Origin: Paenibacillus sp. FSL H8-0332
Lineage (GTDB): Bacteria > Bacillota > Bacilli > Paenibacillales > Paenibacillaceae
Reading direction: 5' to 3'
DNA length: 64,000 nucleotides
Assembly: GCF_037963835.1 (NCBI RefSeq)
Contig: NZ_CP150145.1
Span: forward strand, 5,518,001-5,582,000
The notes under the pieces were generated by a model. The model did no database searches and was not told the origin of the DNA. It saw only the letters and a program-made list of their open reading frames with translations. The translations under genes were made by a program, and so were the position numbers. This document shows, piece by piece, positions 17,134-25,980 of the stretch. How positions within the stretch are numbered: the first letter of the stretch is position 1; each line of letters starts with the position of its first letter.

Positions 17134-18681
17134 TTACTTCTTCAGACCTTTATCCTTCAGGAATTGTTCAAATTGCTTGGTGACTTCCGCCACGTATTTC
17201 TCCTCGCCCGCTTCCTTCAGCTTGCCGTACAGCGTAGGCCAGGTCTCTTCAAAATCAAGCGTACCGGTAACCAGTCCCCGTTTGTATTCTCCCCACACGG
17301 CGTTCAGGTTGGCAATTTCGGTATTCACCGGCTCGGAATTGAATTTGAAGGCACCGACAGGATTGACCTCGGAATCAGAATTGATCTTCTTGGTCTCTTC
17401 CCAGACATTCTCCGGCTGTCCTTCCTTCAGATAAGAGTTGAACACACTCCCGAACACCCAGTCCATATTCGGCAGGTAACGGGAATCTGCTTTGGCCTTG
17501 ATGTACTCTCCATCGGCCTTATCATAATGTTCACCGGCAATGCCGTTACAGAGCAGATTGTACAGCTCCTTGTCGGTATTCACCAGATTCAGGAACATCA
17601 TCGCGCGTTCGGGATTAGGAGCAGTACGGCTGATGGACTGGTTGGTGGTGGCTGAATAGCCGTTGGAGAACCAGTCGCTAAGCGGAACGGTGATCACATC
17701 ATTGCCGCCGTTTTTGGCCTTCACCTCAGCCTCAACCCCCGGCTTCAGCGTCACGTTGAAATCGACGGCAATTTGGCCTTTCGCCAGGTAATCATTCGCT
17801 TTTTCGGTGGCGGCATCCTTGTAAATATAGCCATCCTTATACCATTTGCTGGCCAGCCGGAAATTGTTCAGCTCTTCTTCGGGATAGCGCTGTAATGTAT
17901 AAGTGGGATCATCCGTTTTAATATAGAAATGGTCATCCAGACCTGGAACCACCCAGTACTTGTCGTCATGAGCCTCGGGATTGATGAAGGAGGTACCGAA
18001 TATGCCAAACGGAATGATGTCCGGCTCATTCTGCTTAATCTGGGCCAGGAATGGCTCGATATCGGCTACTTTTTTGATGGAAGCGGTGTCAAGTTTGTAC
18101 TTGTCAGCGAAGCGCTTCTGGATGATGAATCCATACCGGGAGCCGTTGATCTGCTGGTTCGGGATGCCGTATATCTCCCCGTCCACCGAGAGGCCGTCCC
18201 ACATGACCTGCGGCACATCCTTCTTCAGCTCCGGCGCATACTGCTCAAGCAGAGCATCCATCGGCTGGATGGCGCCCTTGCGCACCAGCTCTTCAGGCTT
18301 CAGCATGTAGCCGGTCCAGAGAATATCGAACTTCTCGCCTGCCGCAAGCACCGTGTTCATCTTCTGCACATAATCCCCGATCGCTACAGGCATCAGCTTG
18401 ACGGTGGCATTGATCTTCGCCTTCGTAATCTTGTTTACTTCCTCCTGCACCTTAGCCTGATCCGCCTGAAGCTGCGACAACGGATAATACCAGGTCAGTT
18501 CAACCGGCTTCAGCTCCCCTGCGTTTCCAGATTCCGGAGCCGCACTTTGTGCGGTATCCGTCCCGCTTCCTTCCGTGCCTGTCCCGGCATTCGTGCCGCC
18601 GTTATTATTCCCACCGCAGCCTGACAGCACAGATGCAACCAGCATTACGGACGCCAATACTCCAACCAGCCTTTTTCTCAT
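17134..18681 (-). CDS. Extracellular solute-binding lipoprotein (LplA-like)
   Basis: 515 residues, with AGGAGGTCACTTAC before ATG. The lipobox is LSGCGG after a short basic and hydrophobic signal, then a Gly/Asn/Thr-rich linker (about 25-55), then a periplasmic-binding-type fold (VELTWYYPLSQLQADQAKV...). Size and composition match family 1 carbohydrate-binding proteins of the Lpl/YtcQ type. It lies between the permease genes and the beta-helix gene in one operon and should hand oligosaccharides to the two permeases. Confidence 0.87.
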   Translation of the reverse strand: MRKRLVGVLASVMLVASVLSGCGGNNNGGTNAGTGTEGSGTDTAQSAAPESGNAGELKPVELTWYYPLSQLQADQAKVQEEVNKITKAKINATVKLMPVAIGDYVQKMNTVLAAGEKFDILWTGYMLKPEELVRKGAIQPMDALLEQYAPELKKDVPQVMWDGLSVDGEIYGIPNQQINGSRYGFIIQKRFADKYKLDTASIKKVADIEPFLAQIKQNEPDIIPFGIFGTSFINPEAHDDKYWVVPGLDDHFYIKTDDPTYTLQRYPEEELNNFRLASKWYKDGYIYKDAATEKANDYLAKGQIAVDFNVTLKPGVEAEVKAKNGGNDVITVPLSDWFSNGYSATTNQSISRTAPNPERAMMFLNLVNTDKELYNLLCNGIAGEHYDKADGEYIKAKADSRYLPNMDWVFGSVFNSYLKEGQPENVWEETKKINSDSEVNPVGAFKFNSEPVNTEIANLNAVWGEYKRGLVTGTLDFEETWPTLYGKLKEAGEEKYVAEVTKQFEQFLKDKGLKK

Positions 18682-18719
18682 GTAAGTGACCTCCTGTACT
18701 TAGTACATGTAATTGTATG

Positions 18720-19604
18720 TTAACCCTTTAGGGAGCCAACCGTAAGTCCTTTGACGAAAAACCGCTGAAAAAACGGGAAGATCACCAGCATCGGTCCGCC
18801 GGCCAGTACAGCAATCGCCATCCGCGCCGAGCTGTTCGGGAAGCTGCTCAGATCAATCCCAAGCTGTCCGGTAAATTCAGAGTTCGTCGTCAGAAACTCG
18901 ATGCTGTTGAGCGTCCGCACCAACAGAAGCTGCAGCGGCACCTTGTTCGGATCGTCGATATAGAGCATCGCGTTGAACCATTCGTTCCAGTAGGTGAAGG
19001 AGATCAGCAGGCCCAGCGTCGCCAGCGCCGGAGTGGACAGCGGCAGGATGATCCGGAAGAAAATGCGGAATTCCCGCGCCCCGTCGATTTTGGCCGATTC
19101 AATGATCTCCAGCGGAATCTTGGACATGAAGCCCTTCATGACCATGATGTTGAACGGCGACAGCAGAATAGGCAGAATCAGCGCCAGCAGGCTGTCCTTC
19201 AGATGCAGATATTGCGTAATCAGAATGTAGGAAGGAACGAGCCCCCCGCTGAACAGCATGGTGAAAAATACATAGAAGGTCGTCGCCCGGTTATACCGGT
19301 AATCCTGCCTTGAAATGACGTATGCGGTCATCGCGGTCAGCAGCAGCCCGGTCAGCGCGCCGAGGATGGTTATCGTGAAGGTCACGCCATAGGCCCGGAG
19401 CAGAATGTCAGGAGCGTCCAGCAGATACCGGTAGGCATCCATACTGAAGGACTCAGGGATGAACTGATACCCGTTTGCGGTCAGCGACTTCTCATCCGTC
19501 AGCGAGACTGCAATGACCAGCAGGAATGGCAGAATCACCACCAGCGACAACACCGTAAACAGCAGATTAATGAACAGCTTGGAAAATTCGAATTTCTTGC
19601 CCAC
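18720..19604 (-). CDS. Carbohydrate ABC transporter permease (LplC/YtcP-like)
   Basis: 294 residues from GTG 19604. Six membrane segments and an EAA-type loop, EFRIFFRIILPLSTPALATLGL (positions about 185-206), the site that docks the ATPase. The RBS TAAGGAGGTG overlaps the stop of the other permease, so the two are translated together. No ATPase gene is present in the operon; such importers commonly share a multitask ATPase such as MsmX encoded elsewhere. Confidence 0.88.
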   Translation of the reverse strand: MGKKFEFSKLFINLLFTVLSLVVILPFLLVIAVSLTDEKSLTANGYQFIPESFSMDAYRYLLDAPDILLRAYGVTFTITILGALTGLLLTAMTAYVISRQDYRYNRATTFYVFFTMLFSGGLVPSYILITQYLHLKDSLLALILPILLSPFNIMVMKGFMSKIPLEIIESAKIDGAREFRIFFRIILPLSTPALATLGLLISFTYWNEWFNAMLYIDDPNKVPLQLLLVRTLNSIEFLTTNSEFTGQLGIDLSSFPNSSARMAIAVLAGGPMLVIFPFFQRFFVKGLTVGSLKG

Positions 19605-19619
19605 GCTCAGGGCACCTCC

Positions 19620-20543
19620 TTACCACAGGGAATTATCGGGATCGACCTTGCGCACAATTCCGTTAGCCGTCAGCACCAGCACCAGACCTACAACCGACTG
19701 GTAAAAGCCTGTAGCCGCAGACATGCTTACATTGCCGACTTCACGCAGCGCACGGTATACATAGGTATCAATGATATCCGTAGAGCCGTACAGGAAACCG
19801 GAGTTATTCGGGATGAAATAATGCAGGCCGAAATCTCCGCGGAACATATTGCCGATGGACAGAATCAGCATAATAATGATGATCGGAGCCATCAGCGGGA
19901 TCGTGATTTTGAACGCCATCTGCCGCTTGGTTGCCCCGTCGATCCGCGCCGCCTCGTAATATTCACTGTTAATGCCAATAATCCCGGCAAAATAAATCAG
20001 CGTATTGAAGCCCACGACCTTCCATAATTGAACCAGAATAAGAATGACCGGCCACGGCCCGGCATCCTGGTACCAGCTCACCGGATTCAGCCCGAAGGAT
20101 TCCAGCGTGCGGTTGATAAAACCATCCGAATGGTTCAGGAAAGCATAGGCCACATAACCCACAAGTACCCATGAAAGGAAATGTGGCAGAAACAAGGCTG
20201 TCTGGTAGAACTTGCTCCATTTCGCCTTGATTTCATTCATTAGAATCGCCAGCAGCAGTGCGGCCGAGGTACCTGCCACAATGTAGGCGGTATTATATAG
20301 AACCGTATTCCGGGTAATCCGCCATGCCGTATCCGTAGTGAATAAATAACGGAAATTATCCAGTCCCACCCACTTACTGCCGAAGATACCGAGATCATAC
20401 CGGTAATTCTTGAAGGCGATAATCAGGCCGATCATGGGAATGTAGGCAAAAATCAATTTGTACAACAGTCCCGGCAGTGAGAGCAGAAACAGCTCCCGGT
20501 TGTTCTTGAAATGATGCAGCTCTCTTCCGATCTTATTCAACAT
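19620..20543 (-). CDS. Carbohydrate ABC transporter permease (LplB-like)
   Basis: 307 residues from ATG 20543 (LNKIGRELHHFKNNRELFLLSLPGLLYKLIFAYIPMIG), preceded by AAGGAAGGGGC; in-frame sequence further upstream looks non-coding. Six membrane helices, EAA loop at DGATKRQMAFKITIPLMAPI. First gene of the importer operon. A terminator for the regulator gene lies upstream at 20730-20764, so the operon needs its own promoter in 20544-20729; I see no convincing box there. Confidence 0.87.
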   Translation of the reverse strand: MLNKIGRELHHFKNNRELFLLSLPGLLYKLIFAYIPMIGLIIAFKNYRYDLGIFGSKWVGLDNFRYLFTTDTAWRITRNTVLYNTAYIVAGTSAALLLAILMNEIKAKWSKFYQTALFLPHFLSWVLVGYVAYAFLNHSDGFINRTLESFGLNPVSWYQDAGPWPVILILVQLWKVVGFNTLIYFAGIIGINSEYYEAARIDGATKRQMAFKITIPLMAPIIIIMLILSIGNMFRGDFGLHYFIPNNSGFLYGSTDIIDTYVYRALREVGNVSMSAATGFYQSVVGLVLVLTANGIVRKVDPDNSLW

Positions 20544-20729
20544 AACCAAAGCCCCTTCCTTTCCTTCCTTAGCTGCAGCTGTTTGCCTGTGTCCCAGGCT
20601 TTGCACGACTAACATAGCGCAGAATCCGGCTGTAGCGTTACTGTACAATTGCAAGAATGCTGTAACGGCGGGCTGTATTGTTGCCAGATTCCTGTTCCGG
20701 CGGGCGCAGAACTCAGGTGCGGCGCAAAA

Positions 20730-20764
20730 AGCCCGCTAAATGAGCAGCGCTCATTCAGCGGACT
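20730..20764 (-). terminator. Terminator of the AraC-type sensor-regulator gene
   Basis: On the minus strand AGTCCGCTGAATGAGC pairs with GCTCATTTAGCGGGCT around a three-base loop and is followed by TTTTT. It separates the regulator transcript from the importer operon. Confidence 0.8.
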
Positions 20765-20791
20765 TGTGGTTGGCGTATGAAGAGAAGGGGG

Positions 20792-23101
20792 TTATTTGCT
20801 GCGGTCAATAGCCGATTTCAGACGGTACTCCTTCGGCGTAGTACCGTAGCGGCGTTTGAACAGGCGGTAGAAATAGCTCTCATTCCCGAATCCGACCTTC
20901 TCCATAATCTCAGTCACAGTCAGGTCCTTCTGCTCCAGATACTCTCTGGCACAGGACAGCCGGGCGGCATTGATCTGGTCGACCACAGTCGTCCCTTCCT
21001 GCGCCTTGAACACCTGCCCCAGGTACACGGAGCTCATCTTGAGCATATCGGCGATCCGCTGCACATTGAGATCGGGATCAGCATAATGCTTATCAATAAT
21101 TTCCTTCACCGTTTCCGCCAGCAGCCGGTTCTTGTCTTCCCGCCCGCTCCGGCGCTGCTCCGCGACTTCACGCACCACCTCCAGAAGGACAGTCTCGATC
21201 TCATCCAGTGTTTCCTTTTCCAGAATCCGCCGGTTAATCGCCTGAAGGTTGACCGAGACCGGGTTCACGTTACGGCTGTTCATCTCGCCAAGCGTCTGGT
21301 TTAAGGTCACAGCAAGATGCAGCACCGCAGAGTACATATTCTCGTAGCTGAAGCCGCCGAGCAGCTCTCTCCATTTACGGATCGTCTGCTCCGTCTCTGC
21401 CAGATCTCCGCCCTTCAGCCCGTCCGTCAGCTGCCGTTCCAGCTCCTGCGGGATACGCAGCGCTTCATTCTGCTCATTCTCCCGGAGCAGCCCAGGCTCC
21501 ATAACCGCTCCCTTGCCGAAGATCATCCGGTAGTTGGAGTGGCGTATAGCCAGATTGTAATGCCGGGTAATGAGGCGGTAATCGCTTAACACTTCGCTTA
21601 GTGTAACGGTAAAAGTAATATGATAATAACGGGCAATCTTCTGCTGAAGCTCCCTGAAGCGCTCCTCCAGCTTCGCCAGCTCCTCCTCCGTGTTCCCGGC
21701 AACGAAGACCAGATGGCCGCTCTTCATATCTGCGGCTTCACAGGACCCTTCCAGGCGCAGTACCTCCTGGCCGATGTTGGCTATGGCGAAATACAGCAGG
21801 GATTCCATCGGCAGTCCCGGCTCTGCCGCAAGCCCCTGCAGATTGTCGATCTGAACGAGCGCCAGACGGAGCGGGGACGGATAGGCGATGTCAATGCTGT
21901 GCTGCTCCCTGAGCTGCATGAAGGCCTGCTCATCCAGGCTGTGGCTTGCGCCGATCAGGCTGCGGAGCTGATAGAGCTTGGCAACATTGGACTGCGAGGC
22001 CCGCTCCAGCTCAAGGCCCTTGAGCTTACTGATCATCTCGGTGAGGTTGGCCGCAATCAGCGACAGCTCATCCTTGGCCTGCGGCGCCCCGCGGACATCC
22101 TGCGGAACCAGTGTCAGCAGTTGGCCTACCGGCTTATACAGACGTATCGCAAAGAACACGGACAGCAGGACGGCGAGCAGAACTACGGACAGTGTGACCG
22201 CGATCTCCGTCCATTTCATCTGCCGGACGCTGCCCAGCACCACATCATAATCCTGCATGCTGACAATCTGCCAGTTGTTCAGGGCTTTGCTCAGATAAGT
22301 AACCTTATACTTCGTGTCGTCATGCTTATAGTTGAAGGAATCCAGCGGCCTGCCCGATTCACTGATCCGCGGCAGCAGCTCCCCCTTGAGGTTGAGATCC
22401 TCAGGCAGCTGCCCGCCGGTGGAGATGAGTACCTCACCGTCGGTATCGGTCACGAATAGAACATCACTTTGCCGCTCGGCTACCTGGTTAAGCGCTTTCA
22501 TGTTGTCCAGCATCCAGCCCGGCTTCACCGTCAGAATTAGCACATTGTCATTGATTGAACCCAGGGTCTCCCCGTCATACAGGAAGAACGCAAAGACATC
22601 AATGCCCTCGCCCTTTCCGTCCAGGTCCAGCGGAATAAGCTGTAGCTTCGGCAAGTCTGCTCTGGAGTCCATATAGCCCTGAAGGGAGCTGTACAGAAGA
22701 TTATTATCAATCTCATGATTCAGCGACGAGAAGAAGCGGTGCTGGGCCCCGTTATAGAATACAGCCGCATGAAGATACGGGGACGCTGCGACCGTATGGT
22801 TAAGCCGTTCAATTTTGAGAATGCTCTGCCTGTAATCCGCACCGGACTTCAGCGCCAGCAATTCCTCGTCATTGTACAGGGACACCGCCAGATCTTTTAC
22901 GATCCCGTTCATGTTCTCGATATTGTAATTGATCTGGGTCAGCAGCTTGCGGTCGGCTTCATTCTGCAGGCTAAGCACCTTGCTGCGGGCACCCGAGTTC
23001 ACAAACAGCGAGGCCACAGCCAGTATAGCGACAACAAGCATGAAGCTGAGTAAGATCCGTTGCAGATATTTCCGCGAACGGATCGTCTGAAGTACATTCA
23101 T
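20792..23101 (-). CDS. Membrane-bound sensor with AraC-type DNA-binding domain
   Basis: 769 residues with GGGAGAGATCACCT before ATG. A membrane helix at about 16-36, an extracellular Cache-like sensor (about 40-295), a second helix at about 297-320, a cytoplasmic linker (about 320-660), and a C-terminal double helix-turn-helix (IADMLKMSSVYLGQVFKAQ; IMEKVGFGNESYFYRLFKRRYGTTPKEYR). The build joins sensing and DNA binding in one chain with no kinase, common in Paenibacillus sugar loci. It adjoins the importer operon and is expected to sense an external saccharide and activate that operon. Confidence 0.87.
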   Translation of the reverse strand: MNVLQTIRSRKYLQRILLSFMLVVAILAVASLFVNSGARSKVLSLQNEADRKLLTQINYNIENMNGIVKDLAVSLYNDEELLALKSGADYRQSILKIERLNHTVAASPYLHAAVFYNGAQHRFFSSLNHEIDNNLLYSSLQGYMDSRADLPKLQLIPLDLDGKGEGIDVFAFFLYDGETLGSINDNVLILTVKPGWMLDNMKALNQVAERQSDVLFVTDTDGEVLISTGGQLPEDLNLKGELLPRISESGRPLDSFNYKHDDTKYKVTYLSKALNNWQIVSMQDYDVVLGSVRQMKWTEIAVTLSVVLLAVLLSVFFAIRLYKPVGQLLTLVPQDVRGAPQAKDELSLIAANLTEMISKLKGLELERASQSNVAKLYQLRSLIGASHSLDEQAFMQLREQHSIDIAYPSPLRLALVQIDNLQGLAAEPGLPMESLLYFAIANIGQEVLRLEGSCEAADMKSGHLVFVAGNTEEELAKLEERFRELQQKIARYYHITFTVTLSEVLSDYRLITRHYNLAIRHSNYRMIFGKGAVMEPGLLRENEQNEALRIPQELERQLTDGLKGGDLAETEQTIRKWRELLGGFSYENMYSAVLHLAVTLNQTLGEMNSRNVNPVSVNLQAINRRILEKETLDEIETVLLEVVREVAEQRRSGREDKNRLLAETVKEIIDKHYADPDLNVQRIADMLKMSSVYLGQVFKAQEGTTVVDQINAARLSCAREYLEQKDLTVTEIMEKVGFGNESYFYRLFKRRYGTTPKEYRLKSAIDRSK

Positions 23102-23195
23102 AGGTGATCTCTCCCGGCTCTTAGGGTGACCTTACTATAATCCCGCGCCAAATTGCTTGTCAATCGGTGGTTCTGTGAGCCGCCTTCGGGAATTC

Positions 23196-23924
23196 TTACG
23201 TACCGGGCAGCTGATCCGGCTCGCACCGAAGCAGCTCCTGGAGAAGGGTCCGGGCAATCACCTCATGTCCCGGGGCATCCGGGTGGATGCCGTCGCCGTA
23301 TCTATAGGAGGCATTCAGCGACCGCTCATGCCGGATATGCTCCAGCAGCGGTGTGCGCAGATCAATGACTCCGTCCGCCGGACACCCCCCGGACAGCAGC
23401 CAGCCTGCATAACGCTCCAGCACCTGATCATAGTCTTCATACGGCGCCAGATAGCTGAAGTCGGCCGCATCCGCCGGCTGCAGTGGACCGTTCATGGACA
23501 AGGCATCGAACGGCGGCGGTGTCATGAGCACTACCCCTGCTCCGGTATCACGAATCTGTGTGCTGAGCGCCAGCATCCCCGCCTGATAGGCAGCGAACCG
23601 CTTATCCGAGAACGGATGATAGATTCCGTCATTCATCCCATAACAGGCTACGGCCACATCGGGAGCGGCTGCCGCCAGTTCCCCGGCCAGCCGCTCATGG
23701 ACGCTCGGCCGCGGGCCGGGATGCGCCGCTTCGCTGAGTCCCGAGACCGTCTCGCTGGGAACTCCGGCTGGAATCAGCTCAGCGGTCCACTCCGGCCGGT
23801 GTATGTTCAACCAATCCTGGATCAACCTGATATATTGTCCGTCAGCTGTAATACTGTCCCCGAGGAACAGTATCCGGGGATTTCTGTTATTCCGTGTAAC
23901 TCTATCCTTAAGTATATTCCGCAT
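23196..23924 (-). CDS. SGNH/GDSL-type hydrolase
   Basis: 242 residues from ATG 23924, preceded by CAGGAGGGCAAAG. Block I is ILFLGDSITADGQYI with Ser24 as nucleophile; block III-like ACYGMNDG supplies the oxyanion Asn; the catalytic DxxH is DGIHPDAPGH near the C-terminus. No signal peptide, so it likely works inside the cell as an esterase, plausibly removing acetyl groups from imported oligosaccharides. It lies upstream of the sensor-regulator gene in the same direction. Confidence 0.83.
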   Translation of the reverse strand: MRNILKDRVTRNNRNPRILFLGDSITADGQYIRLIQDWLNIHRPEWTAELIPAGVPSETVSGLSEAAHPGPRPSVHERLAGELAAAAPDVAVACYGMNDGIYHPFSDKRFAAYQAGMLALSTQIRDTGAGVVLMTPPPFDALSMNGPLQPADAADFSYLAPYEDYDQVLERYAGWLLSGGCPADGVIDLRTPLLEHIRHERSLNASYRYGDGIHPDAPGHEVIARTLLQELLRCEPDQLPGT

Positions 23925-24051
23925 TCTTTGCCCTCCTGACCTTGGCGCAGGTCTCACTGCCTGGCCGCAGCCAGGCCGGTACACCGCCACCCTAATGGTA
24001 GCGCCGCCCGCGCCTTTGCGCCTTGACGATCCCGACCTTCTTTAGCATAAT

Positions 24052-24924
24052 ATGGCCATGACTACCAAAATCCTAGCGCGGGATATCGGCCTTGAGCCGG
24101 GTTTTACCTTTAGAATCCAGAAATGCCCGCTGACCCACGATTACTACGTCCACAGCCATGATTTCTCGGAGCTTGTCGTTATTCTGTCGGGAAATGCCGT
24201 TCATATCATCGAGGGGAGGGAATATCCGGTTACCGCCGGCCAGGTTTTTCTAATCCACAGCAACGTTTCCCACGGCTACAAGAATGTCGACGGCATCGAA
24301 TACGTCAATGTGATGTTCCAGCCGGAGCAGCTGCTTCAGCAGTCCGAGTTAAGACTTCTGCCAGGCTTCCAGGCACTGTTCTATATTGAGCCGTTCTACC
24401 GGAAGGAGATGTACTTCAAGGGCATGCTCTCTCTTGAAGCCGGGCAGCTAAGGGAAGCTACGCGGCTGCTCGATGATATTCTGGAGGAGCATGACCGGCA
24501 GCCGGAAGGCTACCGGCTGATGATCCGTACCTATTTCACCGCTCTGGTAGGCATGCTCTCCCGCTATTATCAGAACAGCAGCGGCCATGAGGATAACAAG
24601 GCGCTGCGGATCGGGGAGACCGTCACCTATATCGAGGAGCATTTCCTGCAGCCGGTCACGCTGCAATCCATGGCTGACCGGGCCTATATGTCTACCCGCC
24701 AGTTCCTGAGAGTATTCACCCGCAACTATCACACCACCCCTATGGATTATGTCATCCGCAAGCGGCTGGATTATTCCTGCACACTGCTGCGCAGCCCCGG
24801 CCTGAGCATCTCCCAGGTGGCGATGGACAGCGGCTTCCATGACCAGAATTATTACTCCCGCCAGTTCCGCAAGGTATTTAACTGTAGTCCCAGCCAATAC
24901 CGCGAGCGGATGCTGGGCTCCTGA
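24052..24924 (+). CDS. AraC-family transcriptional regulator with cupin domain
   Basis: About 290 residues. N-terminal cupin-like sensor (HDYYVHSHDFSELVVILSGNAVH, VTAGQVFLIHSNVSHGY), C-terminal two helix-turn-helix units (LQSMADRAYMSTRQFLRVFTRNYHTTPMDYV; ISQVAMDSGFHDQNYYSRQFRKVFNCSPSQYR), similar in build to RhaR/RhaS. Transcribed divergently from the SGNH gene. The start ATG 24052 has only a weak ribosome site; ATG 24058 is an alternative. Confidence 0.83.
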   Translation: MAMTTKILARDIGLEPGFTFRIQKCPLTHDYYVHSHDFSELVVILSGNAVHIIEGREYPVTAGQVFLIHSNVSHGYKNVDGIEYVNVMFQPEQLLQQSELRLLPGFQALFYIEPFYRKEMYFKGMLSLEAGQLREATRLLDDILEEHDRQPEGYRLMIRTYFTALVGMLSRYYQNSSGHEDNKALRIGETVTYIEEHFLQPVTLQSMADRAYMSTRQFLRVFTRNYHTTPMDYVIRKRLDYSCTLLRSPGLSISQVAMDSGFHDQNYYSRQFRKVFNCSPSQYRERMLGS

Positions 24925-24943
24925 CCGCTGCCCGGGCGGGCGC

Positions 24944-25849
24944 TCAGCCCTCCCCCAGATCGGTCACGGCAGCAGCCTCATCCCGCTGGCGCAACCGCTG
25001 CCGGTAGGCTCCGGGGGTCACTCCGAATCTGGCGCTGAACAGCCGGGTCATATAATTGGGGTCCTGAATGCCTACCCGTTCGGCAATTTCCGCGATACTC
25101 AGTACCGTACCGCCCAGCAGCTTCTTCGCTTCCTCCAGACGCAGATGTAGCACATACTGCAGCGGTGTGGTGCCGATATGCTGCTTCATGCACCTCGTAA
25201 TATAATCCGCCTGGAAATGCAGCTCCTCCTCAAGCCGGGCCAGATGAAACGGCTCCCTCCAATGAACATCCAGATAGGCCGCGGCAGCCCGGGCCAGCCG
25301 GACTGCCGGCTCCGGCTGGATCGTCCGTTCACATTCCGCCTGCAGTCCCGCCAGCAGCCCGGCCAGCAGCAGATGCAGCCGCAGCGCGTTCCCTGCGCTG
25401 AGCCGGCTATGAATCTCGTTCATCTCCCGCAAGATCGGCTCCAGCCTCTCTACATCGACCGCAGCGAACTTCGGCAGGTACAGCCGCTGCCGGACAGGCT
25501 CCTCGTCCTCCACCGTTCCCTTGGACAGCAGGGAAGACCAGGGAATATCCCCGTGCCGGATATAGGCCGGCTTAGATTCATGGATGAAGTGGACCCAGAA
25601 GATCTCCGTATCCTCCTCGCAGGCCCGGTAGCCGTCATGTGGCCGTCCCGCCTCCAGCACCAGCAGCATTCCCGGACCCACTGCATACTCCTTGCCTTCT
25701 TCTGTCATATAGAGCGTTCCCCGCTTGACCAGCAGCAGATCATATACCCCGAACGTGCGGGCGAAATGCCGGTCCCCCGCCGACCAGACGGCATGTCCCA
25801 CCGTGACGAACTGCGGCAGCGGCGGAATGGCAAATTCCAGGCACAGCAT
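24944..25849 (-). CDS. AraC-family transcriptional regulator
   Basis: 301 residues, convergent with the preceding regulator (19 bases apart) and divergent from the glycoside hydrolase. N-terminal sugar-sensing beta domain (YDLLLVKRGTLYMTEEGKEYAVGPGMLLVLEAGRPHDGY) and C-terminal AraC domain (LEEELHFQADYITRCMKQHIGTTPLQYV; IAERVGIQDPNYMTRLFSARFGVTPGAYR). AGGAGGTGAT precedes the start. It likely controls the neighbouring hydrolase from the shared 130-base region. Confidence 0.84.
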   Translation of the reverse strand: MLCLEFAIPPLPQFVTVGHAVWSAGDRHFARTFGVYDLLLVKRGTLYMTEEGKEYAVGPGMLLVLEAGRPHDGYRACEEDTEIFWVHFIHESKPAYIRHGDIPWSSLLSKGTVEDEEPVRQRLYLPKFAAVDVERLEPILREMNEIHSRLSAGNALRLHLLLAGLLAGLQAECERTIQPEPAVRLARAAAAYLDVHWREPFHLARLEEELHFQADYITRCMKQHIGTTPLQYVLHLRLEEAKKLLGGTVLSIAEIAERVGIQDPNYMTRLFSARFGVTPGAYRQRLRQRDEAAAVTDLGEG

Positions 25850-25980
25850 GATATCACCTCCTCTCTTAAGTCGGTTTTGTGCTATTTAAGGTCTATATTA
25901 TCACTGGCTGCTGCGGCAATAAAGAGGTACATTGACTGGGAATTCGCTTTTCATTCTATTCCATAAGGGGCTGTGTATCC

